The position numbers were made by a program, and so were the translations under genes. Below are positions 20,176 to 29,033 of a stretch of DNA of 64,000 bases, one piece after another (position 1 is the first letter of the stretch; each line of letters begins with the position of its first letter). The notes below the pieces were generated by a model. The model was not told the DNA's origin and ran no database searches. It saw only the letters and a list, made by a program, of their open reading frames with translations. The DNA comes from Sphingomonas mali NBRC 15500 (GTDB lineage: Bacteria; Pseudomonadota; Alphaproteobacteria; Sphingomonadales; Sphingomonadaceae). The stretch lies in NCBI RefSeq assembly GCF_001598415.1, contig NZ_BCYX01000004.1:1-64000 (forward strand), in the 5' to 3' direction.

Positions 20176-20444
20176 GAACTGCACCTTTCCTAGCCCTTGC
20201 TCTGGCTAGCACTTGTGAACGCCACCGCCGCTGGTTCCCTTGCGGTTGGGCGGGCAATTCGGAGCTACGCCTTAGTGGTGCGAAATCTCGACGGATCAGG
20301 CTTGTCCCTCGATCAGTCACCGAGCAGAACAGGAAGCTTCTTCGGAATGCTTGATGGGCCGACGGCAACTCCCGAACTGGGCCGCTGCGGATGTGCTGCT
20401 CTTAGATGCCCCCGCGCCATAGACCGGCCCCTCGGCAATGGACT

Positions 20445-23400
20445 TTAGATAATATGATGCTGGTCAAACGCGCCCAGGCTGTTGGCGCCCTGCAGGATAA
20501 CTGCCTGATCGGGCACGTGATCGCCGTTGCTATCCCAGAACAACCAGCCATCGGTGGTGCCCGCGACGAAGATCGCCGAGATGCTGGGCGTCATCGCGCC
20601 GCGCGCGGCAAGCAGGGCGTCGTCGAAGCTGTTCGTCCCGACAGTCAACTCGCCATAGGCGCTGGCCGAGAACGGTCCGCTGAACACATCGATATCGATT
20701 GAATCGGCGGAGGCGTTGAAATCCGTGATCGTGTCGACAAAGCCATTGGTGGCCGCTGTATCGCCAATGGCGAACACGAACACGTCGGCGTCCGCGCCGC
20801 CGGTCATCACATCCTTGCCCTTACCACCGATCAGGATGTCCGCCCCGGCCTGGCCAAACAGCGTGTCGTTCGAGGCGCCACCGTCGAGCAGGTCGTTTCC
20901 CGCACCGCCATCAAGCGCATCGACGCCGTTGCCACCGCTCAGATTGTCGTCGCCTATATTGCCGAGCAAGGTGTCGTTGCCCTCCCCGCCTTGCAGCGTG
21001 TCGTTGCCGGCGCCGCCGTCGATCGTGTCGTTGCCGAGATCGCCGACCAGCAGGTTGGCGCCAGCATTGCCGGTTATGACGTTGTTCAGGGCGTTGCCGT
21101 ATCCGTTGATGCTGTCGGTGCCGGTCAGCGTTAGCTTTTCGACCTCGTCGGTCAGACGGTAGCTGACAGAGGAATTGACCAGATCCCCGGTGCCGCCACC
21201 AGCCAGCTCGACCACAATGTCGTCGTTGGCGGCATTGCCGTCGTCCGACCAGGTATCGACGGTATAGGTGTCGTTTTCCGTGCCGCCTTCCATGCGATCG
21301 GCGCCGGCGCCACCGTCCAGCGCGTCGCTGCCCGCACCGCCCAGCAGGCTGTCATTGCCCGCCTCGCCATTCAGGATGTCGGTACCGTCGCCGCCGATCA
21401 GCGTGTCCGCACCGTCGCCACCGAGCAGACGATCATTGCCCGCACCCCCGTCGATCAAATTGGCGCCGGCATTGCCGGTGATGATATTGCTGAGAACATT
21501 ACCCACGCCCGAAATGGCCGCTGTCCCCGCAAGGGTCAGATTCTCGACCTCGGCGGTCAGTTGATAACTGACGGTAGCGATCACCAGATCGGTCCCCGCC
21601 CCGGCAGCTTCCACGACCAAATCGTCGTTCCCGGCGAAACCGTCCGCGCTCCAGGTATCGACATAATAAGTGTCGTTGCCGACCCCGCCTTCCATGCGGT
21701 CGGCCCCAGCGCCGCCATCGATGATATCGTTGCCGCCCAGACCGTAGATCGTATCGTTGAGTGCCGTCGTCTGCGTTGCCGCCGGCGCGGTCGGCGAGAA
21801 GGTGTTGGCCGCGCCGTTGCCAGTCAGCGTCCGGCCAATCTCGTTGACATCGAGCACCTGGACGGCAAGCGCCTGGGTGGTCACGAACGTGCCGTCGGTG
21901 GCGGCGACGATCACGTCGTAGATGCCATCGGCACCGGCATCCTTCCGAAACTCGAAATCGGGAGGGTTGATGAAGCTCAACGCCCCGGTGACGCTGTCCA
22001 GCACGAAGAACGCGGCGTCGGCGCCGCCGGTGATCGTATAAGTGGGCGTCGTTCCATCGCCGTCGCTCGCGGCGACGGTCGTGACATACGTGCTATTTTC
22101 CAGCAGTGACGCGGTGCCGGTGGCGCCGCCGCCGTTCGACAGGATGACCGGGGCGATGTCGTTGACGTTGGTGATCGCGACCGTCAGCGCCTGCGACACC
22201 GTCGTGATGCCGTCACTCGCGCCTACCGTCACCGAATAGACATTGTCGGCGCCCATATCGGCCGGCTGCTCAAAGTTCGGTGGGGTGACGAAGCTCAACG
22301 CTCCCGTCAGGCTGTCGATCGTGAACAATGCGGCATCGGCGCCCGACAGAATGGAATAGGTCAGCCCCATGCCGTCCGCGTCGGTCGCGGTGATCGTCGT
22401 GACCGTCGCGATATTCTCGGCCAGCGCCAGCGAGGCACTCGGCGCCCCGCCGAACGACGTTAGAATGGGCAGATTGTCGTTGGTGTTAGCGACGGTGATC
22501 GACAGCGCCTGATGATCGCCATTAGTGCCGTTGCTCGCGGCGACGACGACATCATAGATATGGTTGCCGCCCTGATCGGTCGGCACTTCGAAGTCGGGGG
22601 CGACAAGGAAGGAAAGCGCCCCGGTCGCGGCGTCGATGGTGAACTGAGCCGCATCGGCGCCGCCGACGATCCGGAAGGTCAGCGGCAAGCCGGCGGGATC
22701 GACGGCCACCATCGTGGTCGCGAGCAGGCCGTTCTCATCGACGGTGACGGCGGCAGTGGCCTGGGCGCCGTTGGAGGTGATCGTCGGCGCCTGGCCGTCC
22801 GCGACATCGCTGACGGTCACCGCGAGACGCTGCTGCGCCACGCCGCCGACGCCATCACTGGCGGCGACGATCACGTCATAGATATTGTTGCCGTCGCGAT
22901 CATAGGCATCCTCGAAATCGGGCGGTGAGACAAACAGGAGCGCTCCGGTCGCCGCGTCGATCTTGAACAATGCGGCATCGTCGCCGCCGGCAATCGCGTA
23001 GCTCAGGGTCTGGCCGGCATCGATATCCGTCGCGACCACGGTCGTGACTGCCTGCGGGTCGTTTTCGTTCACCGTGATGGCCGCCTGGGCGCCGCCACCG
23101 TTCGAGACGATCACCGGCGGTGTGTCCAGCTGATCGCTGGCAAAGGTGCCGTCGGCAAACTGGAAGAACTCGACATTGCGGACGATGTCCGTCCCATCCG
23201 GCGAGCCGGCGCGCTGATCGACGAACGTCAGGCTGCCATCCGCATTGGTCGTGAAGCGATAGTCCGCGCGGTTGCCGGTGAAGACCAGGCGGTCGATTTC
23301 CATCCCGCCATCGACCGTATCATCACCGCCGCCGGCCAGGATGATGTCCGCGCCCGCGTCGCCACCCAAATAATCCTTGCCGTCGCCACCGTCGACGAGG

Positions 23401-24236
23401 TCATTGCCGCTGTCACCATGAAGCTCGTCATTGCCGGCTCGGCCGTAGAGCTGGTCGTCCCCGCTCCCGCCGCTCAATTTGTCGGCACCGGTGTTGTTGA
23501 GATCGTCGCCATAGAGGACATCATTGCCCGCGCCGCCGATCAGCGAGTCATTGTCCGCGCCGCCATAGAGCGTGTCGTTGTCGTCGCCGCCGTCCAGCGT
23601 GTCGGCTCGGCCGCCGCCGTACAGCGTGTCGTTACCGCGCTGACCGTACAGCGTATCGTAGCTGGAACTGTTGTCGAAGCCGAGATCTTCGCCATACAGC
23701 GTATCGTCGCCGTCACCGCCATAGATCGTATCGGCACCCGCGAAGCCGAGGATCAGATCGTTGCCCGCCTCGCCATAGAAGACGTCCGCGCCCGCGCCGC
23801 CGACGATCGTGTCGTTACCGTCGCCTGCGTAGATCTTCGTATCCTTGCCATAGGCGACACCGCCCGGGCCATGCGCGGTCAGATCGACAAAATCGTCCCC
23901 GCCGTTGAGGTACATGAGCTGAATATCGCGGAAGCCGCCCAGCCCGTCGGCGAACGTGCCATTATTGTAGACGACCGCGTCGTTGTAGTTCGATCCGTAA
24001 ATTGCGTCGGTACGATCGCCGATGATCACGTCGGTCGAGATGTTCACCAGGGAGCCGAGCAACTGGAAGATGGACCCATCGCTGCGATGAAGCGATGTGT
24101 TCCACACGAAACTCGCCAAGGTCGCGTCGGCGCGCAGGTTGTTCGGGTTGGCGTCCTTATTGAACAGGAAGAAGCGATCCACGCCCGTCGTGCCCACGAC
24201 AGTCGAGCTGCCAAGGGAATTGTAGAAATCTGCCAT
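20445..24236 (-). CDS. RTX-cadherin calcium-binding surface/secreted protein
   Basis: A large acidic protein of 1263 residues, probably exported by a type I system. There is no Sec signal. After a 115-residue N-terminal region come RTX nonapeptides of the GGxGxDxLY type (about 120-320). Four cadherin-like beta-sandwiches of about 105 residues follow (about 375-800), each with a DENxxxxTTV start, FTIDAxTGALSF and a YDVxVAASDG ending. A second RTX block (about 820-1140) comes next, then a serralysin-like C-terminal region with DTITDFNASADSIDID. The last residues DQHHII could be part of a C-terminal secretion signal. GGAG precedes ATG 24236. No ABC/HlyD/TolC export genes are in the window. A role in adhesion or matrix binding to the neighbouring polysaccharide is inferred. 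Confidence 0.88.
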   Translation of the reverse strand: MADFYNSLGSSTVVGTTGVDRFFLFNKDANPNNLRADATLASFVWNTSLHRSDGSIFQLLGSLVNISTDVIIGDRTDAIYGSNYNDAVVYNNGTFADGLGGFRDIQLMYLNGGDDFVDLTAHGPGGVAYGKDTKIYAGDGNDTIVGGAGADVFYGEAGNDLILGFAGADTIYGGDGDDTLYGEDLGFDNSSSYDTLYGQRGNDTLYGGGRADTLDGGDDNDTLYGGADNDSLIGGAGNDVLYGDDLNNTGADKLSGGSGDDQLYGRAGNDELHGDSGNDLVDGGDGKDYLGGDAGADIILAGGGDDTVDGGMEIDRLVFTGNRADYRFTTNADGSLTFVDQRAGSPDGTDIVRNVEFFQFADGTFASDQLDTPPVIVSNGGGAQAAITVNENDPQAVTTVVATDIDAGQTLSYAIAGGDDAALFKIDAATGALLFVSPPDFEDAYDRDGNNIYDVIVAASDGVGGVAQQRLAVTVSDVADGQAPTITSNGAQATAAVTVDENGLLATTMVAVDPAGLPLTFRIVGGADAAQFTIDAATGALSFLVAPDFEVPTDQGGNHIYDVVVAASNGTNGDHQALSITVANTNDNLPILTSFGGAPSASLALAENIATVTTITATDADGMGLTYSILSGADAALFTIDSLTGALSFVTPPNFEQPADMGADNVYSVTVGASDGITTVSQALTVAITNVNDIAPVILSNGGGATGTASLLENSTYVTTVAASDGDGTTPTYTITGGADAAFFVLDSVTGALSFINPPDFEFRKDAGADGIYDVIVAATDGTFVTTQALAVQVLDVNEIGRTLTGNGAANTFSPTAPAATQTTALNDTIYGLGGNDIIDGGAGADRMEGGVGNDTYYVDTWSADGFAGNDDLVVEAAGAGTDLVIATVSYQLTAEVENLTLAGTAAISGVGNVLSNIITGNAGANLIDGGAGNDRLLGGDGADTLIGGDGTDILNGEAGNDSLLGGAGSDALDGGAGADRMEGGTENDTYTVDTWSDDGNAANDDIVVELAGGGTGDLVNSSVSYRLTDEVEKLTLTGTDSINGYGNALNNVITGNAGANLLVGDLGNDTIDGGAGNDTLQGGEGNDTLLGNIGDDNLSGGNGVDALDGGAGNDLLDGGASNDTLFGQAGADILIGGKGKDVMTGGADADVFVFAIGDTAATNGFVDTITDFNASADSIDIDVFSGPFSASAYGELTVGTNSFDDALLAARGAMTPSISAIFVAGTTDGWLFWDSNGDHVPDQAVILQGANSLGAFDQHHII

Positions 24237-24536
24237 GAATCTACTCCGACGACGCGCATCGCGCCCGTCGGCAAACTAGTCGCGAGACACTGCGTTTGAA
24301 CGTGGAATAACGGGTTAGAACTTTGGCCCACCCGCGCCTGCCAGAATCGCCGATCATAGCCATGCGGCTTATGCGGGGACCCCGCGACCGGGGCCGCTTC
24401 GGCGACTAGCCGGCCTCCAGTACAGTCGTTCGCAGTCGTTCATCCTCTTTCGAAGTACGCAATAATGGCAGGCGGTGCACCGCGCTGATGAATCTACGAC
24501 CCAGCGAACGGCCGCATTTTCCGCCGCTGGATCAAT
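24237..24536. other. Intergenic region between sulfotransferase and RTX gene
   Basis: 300 bp. It contains a tight palindrome GCGGGGACCCCGC (24373-24385) and a direct repeat of CAGTCGTTC (24423-24431 and 24433-24441). Transcription of the RTX gene should start here; I cannot assign promoter boxes. Confidence 0.35.
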
Positions 24537-25403
24537 TCATGTTGCCGCAAGGGACGCGCCCAGCAGATGACGCGCCTCAGGGGTGATTGCCTTCGACCAT
24601 TCCTCATGAATCCACAGGCACGTTCTGACGCTGAGATAATCGCCATAACCACCAACGAGACCTCGCCGCACGCGCAACGCTTCGGGATCGGAACGGTCAT
24701 ATCGCTGGCCCGGAAGCCCGGCCTCGATCTCCATCGCGCGCATCTTGCCGATCTCGGCTGCAGCAATCGCCTGTGCGATCAGTGGTGTTGACGGCTCGAT
24801 GTTCAAGAAATCGATGGCGGTCGAGACCGTTGTTTGCGGATCGCTGCTGAGACTCTCATAGGAAATGACGCGATGGGGAACCTTGCTCAGGTAAGCTGCC
24901 CAGCTGTTGTAATGTTTCGCGACCTGGTGAAGGCCGCGGCTCCGATCGCGAACGAACGCGTCGATATCGCCGTGAAAATCGCGCGAGTGACGCGTTGCGT
25001 GAAGATAGGAAGAGACCAAGACGTCGCGAACGTCGCGTGTCATGTAGATCGCTGGAACGTCATGCTTTCGAAACAGCCTGGGACGCTCATGCGTAACCGG
25101 CAGGAAAGGCACTAGGCCGATCGCCGGACCGCTCATGAATGCCGGCAGCCCCTGATTGGCATCCCAGTCAAGGTTCGGCAGTACGGAAAACATCTGGTGG
25201 AGGTTGGGGGCGCAGTCCAAACCGTAGGCGAGCGCGAAATAATAGCTGAGGATGAAGCGGAGCCATGTGCGTCCGGATTTCGGGTAGGATACCAGCACAT
25301 GGTCAATCGAGCTTAGGACCTTCCGGATGCTCCATCGAAAATAAGCATCCCGGGGTCCGTGGATGATACGCGCCAGGACATGAGTCGGTGCTTGCTGGGC
25401 CAT
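24537..25403 (-). CDS. PAPS-dependent sulfotransferase (Sulfotransfer_1 type)
   Basis: Transfers sulfate from PAPS to a hydroxyl, probably of a glycan or glycolipid; 288 residues. The 5'-phosphosulfate loop YPKSGRTWLRF (40-50) and the 3'-phosphate motif MTRDVRDVLVSSYLH (121-135) are both clear, and RGLVGGYGDYL near the C-terminus matches the family's RKGxxGDW-like region. No ribosome binding site is obvious before ATG 25403. It lies alone between the RTX gene and the CDP-sugar operon. No PAPS-synthesis genes are in the window. It is a different subtype from the second sulfotransferase at 39419. Confidence 0.87.
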   Translation of the reverse strand: MAQQAPTHVLARIIHGPRDAYFRWSIRKVLSSIDHVLVSYPKSGRTWLRFILSYYFALAYGLDCAPNLHQMFSVLPNLDWDANQGLPAFMSGPAIGLVPFLPVTHERPRLFRKHDVPAIYMTRDVRDVLVSSYLHATRHSRDFHGDIDAFVRDRSRGLHQVAKHYNSWAAYLSKVPHRVISYESLSSDPQTTVSTAIDFLNIEPSTPLIAQAIAAAEIGKMRAMEIEAGLPGQRYDRSDPEALRVRRGLVGGYGDYLSVRTCLWIHEEWSKAITPEARHLLGASLAAT

Positions 25404-25837
25404 GACGTGTTTTAGTTGATTGAAGAGCCCGCGACACGGCGCATTTGACCACGCCCCCTATCCCTTAAGGATGATCGCGGCGGGTACGAGAATCTGATAG
25501 ACGCGGTTCGCCGCATTCTCGGGTCATGCGACACGCCGGGAGCGGTCCAATCCCGCCTATCTCAATGAGCCCTCTCGACCCTGGGGCCTGCCATCTTCAG
25601 CTTTTTGCCAAGCGGCTTCCGAGGCGGACGCGATCACGAGTCCCCGCGACCCGGCTTCGCCCTTCCTGACAAGGGTACATTGCTCCACCGATGGGATGAT
25701 GGCTATCGGCGCGAGGAGACTGGGACCCTCATCCGATTAGCTCTGCGCTAACCCCGATGCGCATGCCCGCCCGGCGACCCTTTGACGTATGCTCCGACAG
25801 CAACATCGATGCACCTCGGTCGTTCCGGGAGGATAAA
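25404..25837. other. Divergent intergenic region before the CDP-sugar operon
   Basis: About 430 bp between the sulfotransferase (minus) and rfbF (plus). I see no supportable gene or RNA. CGGGAGGA at 25825-25832 is the rfbF ribosome binding site and fixes ATG 25838; an upstream in-frame extension to 25757 is rejected on that basis. Confidence 0.45.
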
Positions 25838-26656
25838 ATGCAAGTTGTACTCCTTGCTGGTGGACTTGGCTCCAGGCTGTCGGAAGAGACCGTAAGTATA
25901 CCAAAGCCAATGGTCGAGATTTCTGGTCGGCCGATCATCCTGCATGTCATGGATATATATAGCCACTGGGGTCATAGGGATTTTATTGTTGCCTGTGGCT
26001 ACAAATCATTGATGATGAAGAAGTTTTTTCACGACCTTTATTTCATGGGCAACGATTTTACCGTTGCGGTTCACGACGGCAATGTTGCGCTCCATCCAAG
26101 TCGACCGATGGACTGGAATGTCTCGGTCGTCGACACGGGTCAGCACACGATGACGGGCGGCCGCCTGCGGCGCCTCCGCGAATGGCTCGGCAACGAGACG
26201 TTCATGGTCACCTATTCGGATGGTGTCGGCAATATCGACATCGAGGCCCTGATCGCTTTCCACCGGTCGCATGGCGGCCTGGCGACGGTGACGGCCGTGC
26301 AGCCGCCGGCTCGGTTCGGCAATCTCGAACTGGTCGGCAATCAAGTGGTCGAGTTCACCGAAAAGGTGCTGAAACAAGAGACCTGGATCAACGGCGGCTT
26401 CTTCGTCTTCGAACCGGAAGTTCTCGATTATCTCTCGGGCGATGACGAGCCGCTGGAACAAGCGCCGCTCGCCGCCCTCGCCCGCGACGGCGAATTGTTC
26501 GCGTACAAACATACCGGCTTCTGGCACCCGATGGATACGGTGCGAGACCGGGATCACCTCAATCAACTGTGTGTATCCGGCGACATCCCCTGGATGCCAA
26601 AGCCCCCGTTGGGGGCAGTCGAGCCGCCGCCGCAGGCATTTGCGACCAATGTCTGA
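25838..26656 (+). CDS. rfbF: Glucose-1-phosphate cytidylyltransferase
   Basis: Makes CDP-glucose from CTP and glucose-1-phosphate, the first step to CDP-deoxysugars; 272 residues. The nucleotidyltransferase start VVLLAGGLGSRLSEET and the following PKPMVEISGRPII are characteristic, as are YSDGVGNID (metal-binding Asp) and INGGFFVFEPEV. It has a strong GGAGGA site 5 nt before ATG. The first gene of a tightly packed operon; rfbG begins 8 nt before its stop. Confidence 0.95.
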   Translation: MQVVLLAGGLGSRLSEETVSIPKPMVEISGRPIILHVMDIYSHWGHRDFIVACGYKSLMMKKFFHDLYFMGNDFTVAVHDGNVALHPSRPMDWNVSVVDTGQHTMTGGRLRRLREWLGNETFMVTYSDGVGNIDIEALIAFHRSHGGLATVTAVQPPARFGNLELVGNQVVEFTEKVLKQETWINGGFFVFEPEVLDYLSGDDEPLEQAPLAALARDGELFAYKHTGFWHPMDTVRDRDHLNQLCVSGDIPWMPKPPLGAVEPPPQAFATNV

Positions 26657-27809
26657 AGCGGCGCTGGACGAAAGCCGGTTGGGCCGCGCACTGGCGGGCC
26701 GCCACGTCGTGTTGACCGGTCATACCGGCTTCAAGGGTGGCTGGCTGGCGCTTTGGCTCCAGCGACTGGGCGCTGACATAACGGCCGTCGCCCTGCCCCC
26801 TGGCGACGGCCAACCCAGCTTGTTCGACGCGATCGACGTCCCGTCGCTGGTACGTCATCGTGTCGCGGACATCCGATCGGCCGAACAGTTCGATGCCGCG
26901 GTGGCGGGCCTCGATCCGGATCTCGTGATCCACATGGCGGCACAGTCCCTTGTCCGCCGTTCCTATGCCGATCCGGTCGAGACCTTTCATACCAATGTGG
27001 TGGGGACCGCGATCGTGCTCGACACGGCACGGCGCATGCCGAGCCTGCGGGGCGTGCTCGTGGTGACCAGCGACAAATGCTATGCCAATCGGGAATGGCT
27101 CTGGGGTTACCGCGAGATCGACCGGCTGGGTGGCGCCGACCCTTATAGTGCGTCCAAGGGATGCACCGAGCTGGTGGTGGATGCCTATCGCCACTCGTTC
27201 TTCCGGGAACCGGACGGTCCGATCATTGCCACTGCCCGCGCCGGCAACGTCTTTGGCGGCGGCGACTGGTCGGAGGACCGCCTCGTTCCCGACATCGTCC
27301 GCGCCGTAACCGCCGGCCGTCCGATTAAGGTCCGCAACCCCCGAAGCGTTCGGCCCTGGCAGCACGTACTGGAGCCGCTCGCCGGCTATCTCATGTTGGC
27401 CGCTGGCATGATCGAGGGGAATCGCGAGCTCGACGGCGCCTGGAACTTCGGGCCCGACAGCGCCGGCGTGGTCGATGTCGAAACCTTGCTCAACGCCTTC
27501 CGAGACGCCTGGAAGCCAAGCGTGCTCGAAGCGCATTTCGATCGCAGCGATACGTCCCGCCCCGAAGCCGGCATGCTGAGCCTCGACAGCAGCAAGGCGA
27601 AGCTCGAGCTCGGCTGGCGGCCCAGACTGAACATGGCGCAGGCGGTAACGCTGACGACCGATTGGTATCGCGCCCACCTCGCCCGCGCCGACATGCGGGC
27701 GTTCAGCGAGCGTCAGATCGACGATTACGTCGCCGGAGCGGAAAGCCCACCGGGCCAGACGATGACAGGGGCACCCACCATCCAGGAGACGGCGAAGCTA
27801 TGCGCGTGA
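26649..27809 (+). CDS. rfbG: CDP-glucose 4,6-dehydratase
   Basis: NAD-dependent SDR that turns CDP-glucose into CDP-4-keto-6-deoxyglucose; 386 residues. It shows VVLTGHTGFKGGWLALWL (the GHTGFKG form specific to this subfamily), HMAAQSLVRRSY, TSDKCYAN, and the catalytic pair in YSASKG. ARAGNVFGGGDW and DIVRA are also typical. ATG 26649 overlaps rfbF, and the 3' end overlaps the next gene by 10 nt. Confidence 0.95.
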   Translation: MSEAALDESRLGRALAGRHVVLTGHTGFKGGWLALWLQRLGADITAVALPPGDGQPSLFDAIDVPSLVRHRVADIRSAEQFDAAVAGLDPDLVIHMAAQSLVRRSYADPVETFHTNVVGTAIVLDTARRMPSLRGVLVVTSDKCYANREWLWGYREIDRLGGADPYSASKGCTELVVDAYRHSFFREPDGPIIATARAGNVFGGGDWSEDRLVPDIVRAVTAGRPIKVRNPRSVRPWQHVLEPLAGYLMLAAGMIEGNRELDGAWNFGPDSAGVVDVETLLNAFRDAWKPSVLEAHFDRSDTSRPEAGMLSLDSSKAKLELGWRPRLNMAQAVTLTTDWYRAHLARADMRAFSERQIDDYVAGAESPPGQTMTGAPTIQETAKLCA

Positions 27810-29020
27810 ACTATGGTCAAACAGTCCATGGCGACGACGAGATCGATGCCGTTGTGTCCGTTCTGCGCGGCTCGACCCAGATGGGTGATCGCGTCCGGGA
27901 GATGCAGGCAAAAGTCGCCGCGCTGTTTGCCAAGAAGCATGGCATCATGGTGAATTCGGGGTCTTCGGCGAACTATCTGGCGGTCGAGCTGCTTGGCCTG
28001 CCACGCGGCAGCGAGGTGATCACCCCAGCCCTCACCTTCGCCACGACGGTCGCGCCGATCGTTCGCAATGGTCTTGTGCCCGCCTTTGTCGATGTGCGCC
28101 CCGGCACCTACAATATCGACGAAGACGCGATCGACGCCATGATCACCAGCCGGACGCGGGCCATGATGATCCCCTCGTTGATCGGCAATCTCCCCGACTG
28201 GGACCGGATCCGCGAAATTGCGGACCGGCACGGGCTGCTCGTGATCGAGGACAGCGCCGACACGCTGGGTGCCACGCTTCGCGGCACCAGCACCGGGACG
28301 AGGTCGGACATAAGCACGACCAGTTTCTACGGCTCGCATGTTATCAATGCGGCGGGCAATGGCGGCATGTTGTGCGTCAATGACGAGGCGATGGCCCGGC
28401 GCGGCATCCTGCTGCGATCCTGGGGCCGGAGCTCCTCGCTCTTCGTCGATTCCGAATCTGTGGAACGTCGGTTCGACGTGACCCTGCAGGGCATTCCCTA
28501 TGACGCCAAATTCGTCTTCGAAGAGCTCGGCTACAATCTCGAGCCGTCCGAAATCGGTGCGGCGTTCGGGCTTGTTCAGCTGACCAAGCTGGAGCGCAAC
28601 ATCGCCGCGCGCGAACGCAATTTCGCGCGGCACATGGCCTTTTTCTCGCGCTACGCGGACTGGTTGACATTGCCGCGGCAATTGCCCGAGGCCCGGACCG
28701 GTTGGCTCGCTTTCCCGCTGACGGTCCGTCCCGAGGCGCCGTTCAATCGACGCGATCTCCAGATCTATCTCGAGAAACAGGATATCCAGACGCGGGTCGT
28801 CTTCACCGGCAACATCCTGCGCCAACCCGCCATGGCGGGAGTCGAGGCCCGTGTCCGGGACGAAGGCTATCCACAAGCCGATGCCGTCATGAAGGGCGGT
28901 ATCCTGCTGGCCTGCCACCACGGTCTGGAAGACGCCCAGATCGATCATATCCACGACTGTTTCGACCGGTTTGCAAAAGACCTGGCCGGACAGACCGAAC
29001 CACTGCGCAATTGCGCCTAG
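27800..29020 (+). CDS. PLP-dependent sugar 3-dehydratase (RfbH/ColD-like) without Fe-S cysteines
   Basis: DegT-fold PLP enzyme, 406 residues, placed to act on CDP-4-keto-6-deoxyglucose. The lysine that normally binds PLP is replaced by His180 (SFYGSH then VINAAGNGG), the hallmark of C3-deoxygenating dehydratases rather than aminotransferases. In classical RfbH (E1) a Cys-rich insert after WGR binds a [2Fe-2S] cluster. Here the same place (208-220, WGRSSSLFVDSES) has no cysteine, which is more like ColD, an enzyme that works without iron-sulfur. It could therefore be a cluster-free CDP-sugar 3-dehydratase. It overlaps rfbG by 10 nt. Confidence 0.85.
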   Translation: MRVNYGQTVHGDDEIDAVVSVLRGSTQMGDRVREMQAKVAALFAKKHGIMVNSGSSANYLAVELLGLPRGSEVITPALTFATTVAPIVRNGLVPAFVDVRPGTYNIDEDAIDAMITSRTRAMMIPSLIGNLPDWDRIREIADRHGLLVIEDSADTLGATLRGTSTGTRSDISTTSFYGSHVINAAGNGGMLCVNDEAMARRGILLRSWGRSSSLFVDSESVERRFDVTLQGIPYDAKFVFEELGYNLEPSEIGAAFGLVQLTKLERNIAARERNFARHMAFFSRYADWLTLPRQLPEARTGWLAFPLTVRPEAPFNRRDLQIYLEKQDIQTRVVFTGNILRQPAMAGVEARVRDEGYPQADAVMKGGILLACHHGLEDAQIDHIHDCFDRFAKDLAGQTEPLRNCA

Positions 29021-29033
29021 GCTGAAAGGTTGA

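Noticed and set aside
21561..24299. Plus-strand frames opposite the RTX gene
   Set aside because: The repetitive codons of the RTX repeats keep antisense frames open; the peptides are Val/Ile/Arg repeats without a domain.
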